A stretch of 64,000 nucleotides of DNA from Gaetbulibacter_A aestuarii (GCF_039537665.1 NZ_BAABAY010000001.1:248001-312000); one strand, 5' to 3'; counted from the stretch's first letter, positions 1-9,585 are shown. Translations and numbers: made by a program. The notes: generated by a model not told the origin, from the letters alone.

Positions 1-37
1 CCTAATATTCCTAATCTAATTTTAGAACTCATTCTAT

Positions 38-1267
38 TTAAGCTTTATATTCAACCTTTTCATGTTTAAAAAATATGGTAAATAACACCAACACCCCAAT
101 AGCAAAAAATGCGGGGAACAGCCAAACATCCTGCCAGCTGTGATTACCATCTGCCAAAACGTTTTTATCCACAATTTGTCCGGCTACCCAAAAACCTACC
201 AACATACCAACGCCGTAAGTAGCCAGAGTAATTAAACCCTGAGCAGCACTTTTTACTTTTTCACCTGCTTTTGAATCGGTATAAATTTGCCCTGATACAA
301 AAAAGAAATCGTAACAAATACCATGTAATGCAATCCCTATAGCCAGCATAAAGAATAGATCACCGGCGTTTCCAAACGCAAATAGACCGTAGCGGATACC
401 CCAGGCTAACATACCGAACATGATGGTTTTCTTAAAGCCATATTTTCTAAAGAAGAAGGGTAACAACAACATAAAACCAACTTCAGAGAGTTGACCTAAA
501 GCCGCCCAAGCTGTAGAATTTTCAACTTGATATTCAGTTAAAAAAGGACTAATATTTTGATAGTAGAACGCTAATGGAATACAAATAAGGACCGATGACA
601 GAAAGAATACCAAAAAGTTTTTATCCTTTAACAACTTTAAAGCGTCTAAACCCAGAATATCACTGATGGTTACTTTTTCATCCTTTGAAACCTTAGGTGG
701 TGTTTTGGGTAAAGTGAAACTGAAAAGTCCCAGGATTAAAGAAGCTATAGCCACCATCGTGAAGGTGTTGGACAACATCCCTTGTTGCAGGTTTTCCATA
801 GAGTCCCATTTAAAAACCAGACTGATCAATAAGCCTGCTACGATCCAGCCAATGGTACCAAAAACACGAACCAATGGAAAGGTTTTTTCAGGATTTTCCA
901 TTTGATTAAAGGATACTGAGTTCACTAAAGCCAGAGTGGGCATATAGGCAATCATATAACCCAAAACATAAGGATAAAACAAAGCGAATTCTGTAGATTG
1001 CGACATTTGGTACATGAGAAAAGCACCTATTAAATGTAAAACCCCAAGAATTCTTTCAGCATTAAAAAATCGATCAGCAATTAGCCCAATAATAAAAGGC
1101 GCTATAATGGCTCCCCAGGATTGAGTGGAAAAAGCCATAGCAGTTTCTGCACCGCTGGCACCTAAATTGTTACCTAAAAATGATCCTAAGGTTACAAACC
1201 AGCCTCCCCAAATAAAAAATTCGAGGAACATCATAAAGGATAATTGAAATTGCGTTTTTTTGGTCAT
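38..1267 (-). CDS. MFS permease, NupG-like (nucleoside or sugar symporter)
   Basis: A 409-residue inner-membrane protein with about twelve hydrophobic segments. The WGGW motif at residues 20-23 and a SAAQG motif in the C-terminal half match the NupG-like nucleoside:H+ symporter branch of the major facilitator superfamily. A paralogue lies at 45134-46390 and shares both regions. The gene starts at an ATG and follows the isomerase at 1302-2291 with a short gap, so the two are probably one leftward operon. Given the neighbouring 3-keto-glycoside genes, I infer that it imports a sugar or glycoside rather than a nucleoside. The family is clear; the substrate is not. Confidence 0.85.
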   Translation of the reverse strand: MTKKTQFQLSFMMFLEFFIWGGWFVTLGSFLGNNLGASGAETAMAFSTQSWGAIIAPFIIGLIADRFFNAERILGVLHLIGAFLMYQMSQSTEFALFYPYVLGYMIAYMPTLALVNSVSFNQMENPEKTFPLVRVFGTIGWIVAGLLISLVFKWDSMENLQQGMLSNTFTMVAIASLILGLFSFTLPKTPPKVSKDEKVTISDILGLDALKLLKDKNFLVFFLSSVLICIPLAFYYQNISPFLTEYQVENSTAWAALGQLSEVGFMLLLPFFFRKYGFKKTIMFGMLAWGIRYGLFAFGNAGDLFFMLAIGIALHGICYDFFFVSGQIYTDSKAGEKVKSAAQGLITLATYGVGMLVGFWVAGQIVDKNVLADGNHSWQDVWLFPAFFAIGVLVLFTIFFKHEKVEYKA

Positions 1268-1301
1268 GATTCAATTGATTAATTTCGTTGGTAATAGCAC
1301 T

Positions 1302-2291
1302 TTATTTAATTTCTGCTGCTGATTTTAAAAGCAAAGCCTTGGTAGCAAGCAAACCTTCCATCTCGCTCAGGCGATTACCTTCATATTCTACACCTATGAA
1401 ACTCGTATATCCGGCGTCTTTAACTAATTTTAAAATACGTGGATAATCCAAAGTAGTCTCGTTACCATTGTCGTCAAAATCATAAGACTTGGCACTTACG
1501 GCTGTTGCTTTAGGAAGCATCAATGCAATCCCTTGATATTTATCAGGGTATTCGGCCACGCATTCACCCCACTGTTCTCCATCCTTTCGCTTTACACACC
1601 AATTTCCAAAATCAGGTAAGGTACCGCAGTTATCCATATTTACTTCGTGAATCGCCTTCATTAGAATCGGAGCATCAGAAGATAACCATCCATGGTTCTC
1701 ACATAAAACTTCAATATTTTTAGTCGCCGCGTAAGTTGCTAATTTCTTTAATCCATCGGCTACGGCAGGAACCCATTTTTCGGGGTCGTTAGTTCCGAAA
1801 GTGTTTACACGAATAGCATGGCAACCTAAAGTAGCTGCAGCATCTACCCATTTTTTGTGGTTTTCAACGGCTTCATCACGAACGGCTTCATCCGGACTTG
1901 CCAGATCGCCTTCATGATCTACCATAATCAACACGTTCTGCATACCGTATTTTTCACTCATCGTTTTAAGCGAATCAATAACGGTATCAAAACCTAATTT
2001 TTCAATCTGTTTTGAATACAATTGACTCACATATTCCAGGCCTTCAAAACCATTTTCCCTGGCTATTTTGGCAAATTGGAATGGGTCGCCGTTTTTAGCA
2101 TTAAAAGTTCTGTGTAAAGACCATTCCGCTAATGATAATTTGAAGAAAGGGTCTTGATTAGTCATGGTGGATTCTGTCATGGATTCCGTGTTTTCAGACT
2201 GTTCCGTCTTTTGTTTGCAGGAAGTCAAACTTAAAATAAGGCTCAAAACAATAAAGCCACTAAGTCCTGGGAGAGCGTTTAGTTTAGTCAT
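1302..2291 (-). CDS. Sugar phosphate isomerase/epimerase family lipoprotein (xylose-isomerase-like TIM barrel)
   Basis: 329 residues with an N-terminal hydrophobic segment ending in a lipobox (LTSC), so it is predicted to be a lipoprotein exported across the inner membrane. The mature part is an AP-endonuclease-2/xylose-isomerase-type TIM barrel; candidate metal and substrate ligands occur in VDHEGD, CENHGW, LPDFGNW and GVEYEG. Relatives in Bacteroidota sit in clusters that convert 3-keto-sugars, where they act as isomerase, epimerase or lyase. It is the first gene of the leftward unit, divergent from the GMC dehydrogenase at 2535. The exact reaction cannot be read from the sequence. Confidence 0.85.
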   Translation of the reverse strand: MTKLNALPGLSGFIVLSLILSLTSCKQKTEQSENTESMTESTMTNQDPFFKLSLAEWSLHRTFNAKNGDPFQFAKIARENGFEGLEYVSQLYSKQIEKLGFDTVIDSLKTMSEKYGMQNVLIMVDHEGDLASPDEAVRDEAVENHKKWVDAAATLGCHAIRVNTFGTNDPEKWVPAVADGLKKLATYAATKNIEVLCENHGWLSSDAPILMKAIHEVNMDNCGTLPDFGNWCVKRKDGEQWGECVAEYPDKYQGIALMLPKATAVSAKSYDFDDNGNETTLDYPRILKLVKDAGYTSFIGVEYEGNRLSEMEGLLATKALLLKSAAEIK

Positions 2292-2388
2292 GTTAGTTTT
2301 GTTGTTTTTTTAAAGAAAATGACTGAAATGTATTAATTTTTACAAACACTTCAGGATAATATGTTAAAAAAATGGTCGTATTAAATAT

Positions 2389-2402
2389 CGAAATCGTTTT
2401 CG
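2389..2402. promoter_or_regulatory. Candidate LacI-type operator between divergent sugar operons
   Basis: The sequence CGAAATCGTTTTCG is a near-perfect dyad centred on CG, the usual form of LacI/GalR-family operators. It lies in the 243-bp gap between the leftward isomerase/permease unit and the rightward GMC operon. Related 14-mers occur at 9503-9516, 47866-47879 and 57254-57267. No LacI regulator is encoded in the window, so assignment rests on symmetry and position alone. Confidence 0.35.
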
Positions 2403-2534
2403 GTAATTCAATCCTCATATTTTTTATGGAAATGTACGAATAATTAAATTTCTTTAATATTTTGTTTCATTAAAAACATAATTCATAAATTTATCAATGG
2501 AATTTTTCCATTTTAACAATTTCTCCTTTTTAAC

Positions 2535-4253
2535 ATGAATAAGAACTCTGAACTAGAAAACGAATACGATGCGATTGTTGTTGGCACAGGTATTTCAGGT
2601 GGTTGGGCCGCTAAAGAACTTTGTGAAAATGGTCTGAAAACTTTGGTTTTGGAACGCGGTAGAATGGTAAAACACATTCAGGATTACCCAACCGCAAATA
2701 TGGACCCCTGGGATTTTCCTAATGGTGGAGAGCCTACCCGGGAAACTCGTGAACGTATGCCTAAACAGAACCGAACAGGCTTTGTTACTAAAGAATATCG
2801 CAAACATTTTTTTGTTGACGATTTAAAACACCCTTATAATGAAAAACGCCGTTTCGATTGGATTCGTGGGTATCAGGTTGGTGGACGCTCGTTAACATGG
2901 GGCCGTCAAAGTTATAGATTGAGTGATCTGGATTTTGAAGCCAATAAAAAAGAAGGGATTGCCGTAGACTGGCCCGTGCGTTATAAGGATATTGCACCAT
3001 GGTACGATAAAGTAGAAGAATTTATCGGGGTGAGTGGTGAAAATTTGGGTCTGGAACATTTTCCTGATCAAAAGCTACTAAAACCCATGAACCTGAATTG
3101 TGTTGAGGAGCATCTAAAATCGAAAATTGCAGAAAATTTTGATGACGGACGCGTATTAACTATCGGCCGTACCGCTCATATTACCGAAGGTACAAAACCT
3201 GGTATGGGACGTAGTTCCTGCCAGTATCGCGATCGTTGTATGCGTGGTTGCCCATTCGGAGCTTACTTCAGTAGTAACTCCTCTACCTTACCAACGGCAG
3301 AAGCTACAGGTAATATGACACTCAGACCTAACTCTATAGTTCATGAGGTAATTTATGATGATAAAACAAAGAAAGCTACCGGTGTTCGAGTAATTGATGC
3401 TGAAACTAAAGAATCCCATGTTTACAATGCAAAAGTGATCTTTTTATGTGCATCCGCTATGGCCTCTGCTGCTATTTTGTTGCAATCAAAATCGGAGCGA
3501 TTCCCTAATGGTTTAGGTAACGATAGTGGTGAACTGGGTTGTAATATCATGGATCATCATTTCCATGTAGGAGCCAGAGCAATTGTTGATGGTTTTGAAG
3601 ATAAGATAAACAAAGGGCGCCGTGCTAATGGTATTTATATTCCACGCTTTAGAAATCTGGGCGGAAAAACCGATGTTAAAGAATTTAAACGTGGCTACGG
3701 CTACCAGGGAAGTGCCGGAAGAAGAGGTGATTCTGAGGCTGTTGCCGAAATGAAATACGGTCCGCAATTAAAAGAGGCCATACTCAAGCCAGGCCAATGG
3801 CAAATGACTTTAAGTGCTTTTGGTGAAACCTTACCTGACCATAATAATCGTATGTATCTGGATTACGACAAACTGGATGAATGGGGTTTACCAACCATAA
3901 CATTTGATGCGGATTTTGGCGAAAATGAGTTAGCTATGCGAAAAGATATGGAAGAACAAGCCATAAAAATGTTGGAAGCTGCAGGATATAAAAATGTAAA
4001 AGGTTTTAATGAGGTAGAGTCCAGAGCTATGGGACTTGGTATCCATGAAATGGGAACTGCTCGCATGGGACACGACCCAAAAACGTCCGTTTTAAACAAA
4101 TACAATCAAATTCATGCCTGCACCAATGTTTATGTCACTGATGGATCCTTCATGACATCATCGGCATGCCATAACCCTTCTTTAGGTTATATGGCCTTTA
4201 CAGCCAGAGCAGCAAATCACGCTGCAGAAGAATTGAAAAAAAATAACGCTTAA
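2535..4253 (+). CDS. GMC family FAD-dependent oxidoreductase (glycoside 3-dehydrogenase-like catalytic subunit)
   Basis: 572 residues. The N-terminal dinucleotide-binding motif GTGISGG and the ELER-like flavin signature place it in the GMC superfamily. Cysteines at residues 229, 235 and 239 form a C-x5-C-x3-C group like the Fe-S site of FAD-dependent glucose dehydrogenase catalytic subunits. The C-terminal GMC block contains HEMGTARMG and a His-Asn pair near residues 546-547 that probably forms the active site. There is no obvious signal peptide; it may be exported with its small partner, encoded 9 bp downstream. In Bacteroidota such pairs oxidise the C3 hydroxyl of glycosides. The family is secure and the 3-dehydrogenase activity is inferred from context. 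Confidence 0.88.
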   Translation: MNKNSELENEYDAIVVGTGISGGWAAKELCENGLKTLVLERGRMVKHIQDYPTANMDPWDFPNGGEPTRETRERMPKQNRTGFVTKEYRKHFFVDDLKHPYNEKRRFDWIRGYQVGGRSLTWGRQSYRLSDLDFEANKKEGIAVDWPVRYKDIAPWYDKVEEFIGVSGENLGLEHFPDQKLLKPMNLNCVEEHLKSKIAENFDDGRVLTIGRTAHITEGTKPGMGRSSCQYRDRCMRGCPFGAYFSSNSSTLPTAEATGNMTLRPNSIVHEVIYDDKTKKATGVRVIDAETKESHVYNAKVIFLCASAMASAAILLQSKSERFPNGLGNDSGELGCNIMDHHFHVGARAIVDGFEDKINKGRRANGIYIPRFRNLGGKTDVKEFKRGYGYQGSAGRRGDSEAVAEMKYGPQLKEAILKPGQWQMTLSAFGETLPDHNNRMYLDYDKLDEWGLPTITFDADFGENELAMRKDMEEQAIKMLEAAGYKNVKGFNEVESRAMGLGIHEMGTARMGHDPKTSVLNKYNQIHACTNVYVTDGSFMTSSACHNPSLGYMAFTARAANHAAEELKKNNA

Positions 4254-4262
4254 TACTGACCT

Positions 4263-4862
4263 ATGAAACGAAGAGAAGCATTAAAGAATTTAGGACTGGC
4301 TACAGGTTTTTTTGTTGCTACACCAACTGTAATGAGTATCCTGCAAAGTTGTACTGCTGAGCCGGATACCTGGACACCCATGATCCTTACTGAAGAACAA
4401 GGCATTGTCCTTACCAAACTTGTAAATATCATTTTGCCGAATACCGATGATCTTCCATCAGTAACCGAACTCAATGTACCACAATTTATTGATCGCTACG
4501 TAGCAGAAATTTTTGATGATGAAGATCAAAATCATTTTAAATCAGCCTTCGATAAAACCATCGCGATCGTAAAACCTGATGCAAAAACGGATATCAATAC
4601 CATTTCTGATGAAGATTATATGGCGCTTTTAGACAAGCATATGTTATTGAAAAATGAAATTGATGAAGAGCGTGAATCCGATACAAAATTTGAAGGTTTG
4701 ACAGTTTCAGAATTTTTAAACCGTATCAAATCCATGACAATTAAGGCTTATAAAACAACCCAGGAAGTGGGAGAAAATGTATTAGTTTACGATCCTGTTC
4801 CTGCTCAATATTATTGTGGTGATCTGGAAGAGTTAACCGGTGGTAAAGATTACTCATTATAA
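4263..4862 (+). CDS. Gluconate 2-dehydrogenase subunit 3 family protein
   Basis: 199 residues. It begins MKRREALKNLG, a twin-arginine-like start, followed by a hydrophobic stretch ending in LQSC, so it is probably Tat-exported and possibly lipidated. The rest matches the small gamma subunit (gluconate_2-dh3 family) that accompanies GMC dehydrogenases and carries them through the Tat pathway. Its stop overlaps the start of the next gene (TAATG), and it lies 9 bp behind the GMC gene, so translational coupling is likely. The combination of a leaderless catalytic subunit and a Tat-signal small subunit supports a periplasmic complex. Confidence 0.88.
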   Translation: MKRREALKNLGLATGFFVATPTVMSILQSCTAEPDTWTPMILTEEQGIVLTKLVNIILPNTDDLPSVTELNVPQFIDRYVAEIFDDEDQNHFKSAFDKTIAIVKPDAKTDINTISDEDYMALLDKHMLLKNEIDEERESDTKFEGLTVSEFLNRIKSMTIKAYKTTQEVGENVLVYDPVPAQYYCGDLEELTGGKDYSL

Positions 4863-5689
4863 TGAAGCAGCTTACAACAATTGGACTTTCATTGGTTTTA
4901 CTGCTTGGTCTGAGTTGTAAACAATCTGATAAAAAATCATCTGAATCAGGCTCTGAAACGCCCATTGAAAATCAAGCTCCTGAAAAATGGACCTCAATAT
5001 TCAACGGAAAAGATCTGGATGGCTGGCACGTAAAAATAAAAGGTCATGAATTAGACGATAATTACAAAAACACCTTCCGTGTGGAAGATGGTGTTATGAA
5101 AGTATCCTATGACCAATATGATGAATTTCATAATGCATTTGGACATATTTTCTATGAGGCACCATTTTCAAATTATAAATTCAGATTGCAATATCGTTTT
5201 GTAGGTGAACAAGCGAAAGGCGGTGAAGCCTGGGGTTATAAAAACAGCGGTATCATGCTACATTGCCAATCCCCTGAAAGCATGCTGGTAGATCAAAATT
5301 TTCCGGTATCACTGGAATTTCAACTTCTAGGAGGACTTAAAGAAGATGAACAACGTCCTACAGGTAATTTATGTACACCTGGAACGAACGTGATTATGGA
5401 TAACGAATTGATCACAGAGCATTGTATAAATTCTGCTGCAGACACTTACTATGATAATCAATGGATCACTGCTGAAGTAATTGTTTCAAATGATACCATA
5501 ACACATTACATTAACGGCAAGCCTGTGATTACCTATTCCCATCCTACATATGGTGGGCAATATTTAGATGGTGCTTCTGAAGCCATTCAAGCGAAAGATG
5601 GACAGCACCTGACTTCCGGTTATATTTCGCTTCAAAGTGAAAGCCACCCTATAGAATTTAAAAATATTGAAATACAACAACTAGACTAA
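4862..5689 (+). CDS. DUF1080 (3-keto-disaccharide hydrolase domain) lipoprotein
   Basis: 275 residues. The signal peptide ends in the lipobox LGLSC, predicting a lipoprotein. The mature region is one DUF1080 beta-sandwich, opening with the typical W-x-SIFNGKDLDGWHV string and containing the GIMLHCQSPES segment. Members of this family hydrolyse 3-keto-glycosides to a 3-keto-sugar plus aglycone or second sugar. It directly follows the dehydrogenase pair, sharing one base with the upstream stop, which fits a cleavage step after C3 oxidation. Its length is normal for the family. Confidence 0.88.
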   Translation: MKQLTTIGLSLVLLLGLSCKQSDKKSSESGSETPIENQAPEKWTSIFNGKDLDGWHVKIKGHELDDNYKNTFRVEDGVMKVSYDQYDEFHNAFGHIFYEAPFSNYKFRLQYRFVGEQAKGGEAWGYKNSGIMLHCQSPESMLVDQNFPVSLEFQLLGGLKEDEQRPTGNLCTPGTNVIMDNELITEHCINSAADTYYDNQWITAEVIVSNDTITHYINGKPVITYSHPTYGGQYLDGASEAIQAKDGQHLTSGYISLQSESHPIEFKNIEIQQLD

Positions 5690-5712
5690 ACAAATTATTA
5701 AACACCTACATT

Positions 5713-7161
5713 ATGTCTGACAAAACCACGAATAGCCGTCGAACATTTATTAAAAACACCGCTTTAACTTCATTTGGAATTTCCATAATACCACGCCATG
5801 TGATGGGTCAGGGTTTTATTCCGCCCAGCGATAAACTTAACATCGCCGTAATAGGTGCAGGAGGTAAAGGTTATTCAGACGGCATGAATGTATGGAATAA
5901 TGGCGCTTCCAATATCGCCGCTATCTGCGATGTAGATTGGAACAGTGCCGGTCGGTTTATTGAAAAATTTCCCAAAGCTGTTAAATACAAAGATTTTAGA
6001 AGATTATTTGACAATGCCAGGGATATTGATGCGGTAACCATCTCTACTCCGGATCATAACCACGCCGTCATAACTCTGGCAGCCATGAAATTGGGTAAGG
6101 ATGTGTATGTTCAAAAGCCTTTAACTCATAATATTTATGAAGCTCGTACGCTTACCGAAGCCGCACGCAAATACAAAATTGTGACCCAAATGGGGAATCA
6201 AGGTGCTTCGAGTAAAGGTGTTAAAAAAATGATCGAGTGGTTTGACTCAGGTATTATCGGAGCTGTTGATACCGTTCATGTTTGGACGAACCGACCGGTT
6301 TGGCCCCAAGGTATTGAAACACCAACCGATACGCCTCCAATGCCGGAAGGCTTGGCCTGGGACACCTGGATTGGCCCAGCGCAATGGGTTGATTATCATC
6401 CATTATACCACCCATTCAAATGGCGTGGCTGGTGGAATTTTGGAACAGGTGCTTTGGGCGATATGGGTTGCCACCTAATCGATCCGCCTTTTAGAGTATT
6501 AGGTTTGGGTTATCCTACGGAAGTTGAAAGTAGCGTAGGCGCAATTTTCAAACAAGATTGGGTACCGGAATATTTACCGGAATCCTGTCCGCCATCCTCA
6601 AGAACACAATTGAAATTTCCGGCGACAGCCAAAAACTCAAAAGAAATAACCTTAACCTGGTCTGACGGAGGTATCCGCCCGTTCCATCCGGATCTTATCC
6701 CTGCCGATCATCCGATAGGTGATGATAATAGTACTAACGGTGTGATCATGATTGGTGAAAAAGGTATCATGACTTGCGGAACTTATGCCAGAAATCCAAA
6801 AGTATATTTAAATAACGGAGAACTTCTAACTTACGATGATAGTCCTGAGGAAAACGCGCTTCCTGAGAACGGTCATCATATGGCCTGGGTAGAAGCCTGT
6901 AAAGAAGGTTATGGCAAACCAAAACATCAGGCCTTAACGTCTTCATTCGATTATGCCGGACCATTAACTGAAAGTGTGCTCATGGGTAACCTGGCCATTA
7001 GAAGCTATAATGTTAGAAATGAAGTGGCTTCTAATCGTTTTGAATATCCGGGACGTAAGAAATTATTATGGGATGGCGAAAATATGAAGATCACTAATTT
7101 TGATCCTGCTAACCAATTTGTGAAACGCGAATATCGCGAAGGTTGGTCGTTAAATATGTAA
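5713..7161 (+). CDS. Gfo/Idh/MocA family oxidoreductase with Tat-type signal
   Basis: 482 residues. It begins with a twin-arginine signal (NSRRTFIKN) and a hydrophobic stretch, then the Rossmann motif VIGAGGKG near residue 46. The family's catalytic lysine is in VQKPLTHN, and a later GDMGCHLIDPPF segment carries the usual His. It is the last gene of the rightward sugar operon, 23 bp after the DUF1080 gene. Exported Gfo/Idh proteins in such clusters interconvert keto-sugars and sugars with tightly bound NAD. I infer reduction or oxidation of a 3-keto intermediate here. A bidirectional terminator follows. Confidence 0.88.
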   Translation: MSDKTTNSRRTFIKNTALTSFGISIIPRHVMGQGFIPPSDKLNIAVIGAGGKGYSDGMNVWNNGASNIAAICDVDWNSAGRFIEKFPKAVKYKDFRRLFDNARDIDAVTISTPDHNHAVITLAAMKLGKDVYVQKPLTHNIYEARTLTEAARKYKIVTQMGNQGASSKGVKKMIEWFDSGIIGAVDTVHVWTNRPVWPQGIETPTDTPPMPEGLAWDTWIGPAQWVDYHPLYHPFKWRGWWNFGTGALGDMGCHLIDPPFRVLGLGYPTEVESSVGAIFKQDWVPEYLPESCPPSSRTQLKFPATAKNSKEITLTWSDGGIRPFHPDLIPADHPIGDDNSTNGVIMIGEKGIMTCGTYARNPKVYLNNGELLTYDDSPEENALPENGHHMAWVEACKEGYGKPKHQALTSSFDYAGPLTESVLMGNLAIRSYNVRNEVASNRFEYPGRKKLLWDGENMKITNFDPANQFVKREYREGWSLNM

Positions 7162-7183
7162 TTACTACTTTACTCATTATTAT

Positions 7184-7221
7184 AAAAAACCCTTTCTAGC
7201 TAAAAACTAAAAAGGGTTTTT
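7184..7221. terminator. Bidirectional intrinsic terminator
   Basis: An inverted repeat pairs AAAAACCCTTT with AAAGGGTTTTT around a short loop, with A and T runs on the two sides. It lies between the convergent ends of the Gfo/Idh gene (7161) and azurin (7243), so it can serve both transcripts. Confidence 0.8.
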
Positions 7222-7242
7222 AAATTTATGAAGTATTATTTC

Positions 7243-7755
7243 TTATTCTTCTACCACAAAGGTGCCACGCATCATCGCCGCATGACCCGGGAAACTACAT
7301 AAAAACTCATAGGTTCCGGGAGCGGGAGCATCAAATTCCACAACAGCGGTTTCACCACCTCCAATAAGTTTGGTATGAGCTATAACATCTTCTGTTCCAT
7401 CTGGAATATAATCGTTGTCTTTAAAGGTTACAGCCTTGGCGCTAAAACCCATTAGATCAACACCGGGTTTTAACAATACCCAGTTATGCCCCATAACCTG
7501 CTTGTCTAATTTACCAATATGGCGCAAGGTTAACTTCACCTTTTTACCGGCCTTAACTTTGATCTCACTTTTATTAAAGCGCATCATATCATCTCCGGTG
7601 ATCACCACATCATTCGGATTGGCCTCAACTTCTTTAGTATCATCAGTTTTCTTTTCGTAAGTGAAGCCTTCTTTTTCTTTCTTTTTATCGTTTCCGCCAC
7701 AGTTCATTAAAACAACTGAGAACAGTCCTAAAAAGAGATATTTTATGAATTTCAT
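7243..7755 (-). CDS. Azurin, blue copper lipoprotein
   Basis: 170 residues. The signal peptide ends in the lipobox LMNC and is followed by a lysine-rich linker and one azurin/plastocyanin domain. The type 1 copper ligands are visible: His in GHNWVLL, then Cys, His and Met in CSFPGHAAMMRG. It is a periplasmic or membrane-tethered one-electron carrier. It starts 23 bp behind the GAPN gene and is probably co-transcribed with it. It ends tail to tail with the GMC-dehydrogenase operon. That operon encodes no cytochrome c, so azurin is a candidate electron acceptor (inference). Confidence 0.92.
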   Translation of the reverse strand: MKFIKYLFLGLFSVVLMNCGGNDKKKEKEGFTYEKKTDDTKEVEANPNDVVITGDDMMRFNKSEIKVKAGKKVKLTLRHIGKLDKQVMGHNWVLLKPGVDLMGFSAKAVTFKDNDYIPDGTEDVIAHTKLIGGGETAVVEFDAPAPGTYEFLCSFPGHAAMMRGTFVVEE

Positions 7756-7778
7756 ATGTGTAATTTTTAAATGGTTTC

Positions 7779-9371
7779 TTATAAAATATAGTCGGTACTA
7801 ATAAAATTAGAGGTTTTCTTTTCCAACAGCTCCGTTAAAATCGCATTGTTATATTCATTATCCTTTGAGGCTACAAAAGTCCTTATGGAGAATGAACGTA
7901 AGGCATCATGAACACTTAAAGTTCCGTAAGCCGAATCCTTTCTGCCGGTAAATGGATATACATCCGGACCACGCTGACAGGAACTGTTTAGGTTCACGCG
8001 ACACACTAAATTTACTAAAGTATCAATTAATGGCGATAAAGTATGTACATTTTTTCCAAACAAACTTACTTGTTGCCCATAATTTGATTCAGCCATATCA
8101 TCCAAAGGCTCATCAATATCAGAGAATGAAACGATGGGTACTACAGGTCCAAATTGCTCTTCCTTAAACACCCGCATATCTTTAGAAACAGGATAAAGTA
8201 CCGCCGGGAAAATATAATTCTCAGTGGTTTCTCCTCCTTTTTTATTGATGATCTTGGCACCTTTTTCAAGGGCATCGTCAATCAGTTCCTGAATATAGGC
8301 CGGTTTATCGGTTTCTGGAAGTGGTGTTAATTTAGCACCTTCTTCCCAGGGGTTTCCAAATTTTAATTGGTCAACTTTGTAAGTGAAACGTCGGTTGAAT
8401 TCTTCAACCACAGACTCGTGAACATACAACACTTTTAGTGCGGTACACCGTTGTCCGTTAAAGGATAGGGAACCTGCGATACACTCCTCAACAGCCAAAT
8501 CCAGATCAGCATCCGGCAACACAATAGCCGGGTTCTTAGCTTCTAAACCTAGCACCATACGGAGGCGGTTCCCTTTAGGGTGTTCTTCCTGTAAAGCGTT
8601 GGCCGATTTACTATTGCCTATCAGGGCCAGAACATCGATCTTACCCGATTGCATCAAAGGCGTTGCCAATACGCGGCCACGACCATAAACAATGTTTACC
8701 ACGCCTTTAGGAAAACTATTTTGAAAAGCTTCCAAAAGTGGCGATATCAATAAAACACCGTGTTTAGCAGGCTTAAAGATCACAGGATTACCCATGATCA
8801 AGGCCGGAATTAATAAGGCGAAGGTTTCATTTAAGGGGTAATTATATGGTCCTAAACATAAAACGATACCTAGCGGACCGCGACGGATATGTGCATAAAC
8901 GCCGGAGTTCTTTTCAAACTTGGCCGAATCCCGGTCAATTTGTTTGTAAGCCTCAATGGTATCGTAAATGTAGTCGATGGTTCGGTCGAATTCCTTTTCC
9001 GAATCTCCCAGGTTCTTTCCAATCTCCCACATTAGTAATTTCACAACCTCCTCGCGCTTGGTTTTCATTTGCTTCACGAAGGTTTCCATACATTTTATGC
9101 GATCAATCACCTTCATGGTAGGCCATAGCCCCTGCCCTTTTTTATAGGCTGAACTAGCAGATTTCAAAACCTCCATAGCCTCTTTTTTGCCCAATTGCGG
9201 AATGGTTCCTAACAAGGTAGGTTTGTATGCTTCGGTTGAAGAAATTGTTGAATACACCTCTGCCGTCTCCCCTTTCCATGGTTTCAATTCACCATCAACT
9301 AGGTAAGTACTTTGATGTAGTAAGGTTTTTATTTTATATTTATCTGGAATGTCTTTAAACGTGGTCGTCAT
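7779..9371 (-). CDS. gapN: NADP-dependent non-phosphorylating glyceraldehyde-3-phosphate dehydrogenase (GAPN-type aldehyde dehydrogenase)
   Basis: 530 residues of the aldehyde dehydrogenase superfamily. The catalytic cysteine lies in [12 protein letters not shown] and the general-base glutamate in [12 protein letters not shown]. The C-terminal block [14 protein letters not shown] resembles the GAPN subgroup, which oxidises glyceraldehyde-3-phosphate to 3-phosphoglycerate with NADP and bypasses the ATP-yielding step of glycolysis. It is cytoplasmic. It begins at an ATG behind 513 bp of intergenic repeats, with a LacI-type palindrome at 9503-9516. The superfamily is certain; substrate and cofactor are assigned by similarity to the GAPN branch. 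Confidence 0.8.
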   Translation of the reverse strand: MTTTFKDIPDKYKIKTLLHQSTYLVDGELKPWKGETAEVYSTISSTEAYKPTLLGTIPQLGKKEAMEVLKSASSAYKKGQGLWPTMKVIDRIKCMETFVKQMKTKREEVVKLLMWEIGKNLGDSEKEFDRTIDYIYDTIEAYKQIDRDSAKFEKNSGVYAHIRRGPLGIVLCLGPYNYPLNETFALLIPALIMGNPVIFKPAKHGVLLISPLLEAFQNSFPKGVVNIVYGRGRVLATPLMQSGKIDVLALIGNSKSANALQEEHPKGNRLRMVLGLEAKNPAIVLPDADLDLAVEECIAGSLSFNGQRCTALKVLYVHESVVEEFNRRFTYKVDQLKFGNPWEEGAKLTPLPETDKPAYIQELIDDALEKGAKIINKKGGETTENYIFPAVLYPVSKDMRVFKEEQFGPVVPIVSFSDIDEPLDDMAESNYGQQVSLFGKNVHTLSPLIDTLVNLVCRVNLNSSCQRGPDVYPFTGRKDSAYGTLSVHDALRSFSIRTFVASKDNEYNNAILTELLEKKTSNFISTDYIL

Positions 9372-9502
9372 TAAAAAAAGTATTTAGAAATCACCCGTAA
9401 AGATACCTATATTTTGTTAAAACAAGTGATTTGACATCCAGGCAAATCAAAAAAATAAAGAATTATTAACGCGACATAAAACCTGCTTATAAAACTTTGA
9501 TT

Positions 9503-9516
9503 CGCAAACGATTTCG
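9503..9516. promoter_or_regulatory. Candidate LacI-type operator upstream of gapN
   Basis: CGCAAACGATTTCG is an imperfect CG-centred dyad 132 bp upstream of the gapN start. It differs at one base from the 14-mer at 47866-47879 and is related to the one at 2389-2402. It lies outside the repeats that fill the rest of the gap. Function is inferred from the recurrence. Confidence 0.3.
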
Positions 9517-9585
9517 ACTAAAAATCTTAAAATTCCCCGGCAAAAAACAACCATTACAAAACTGTCTTTCAAAATGTTACGATTT

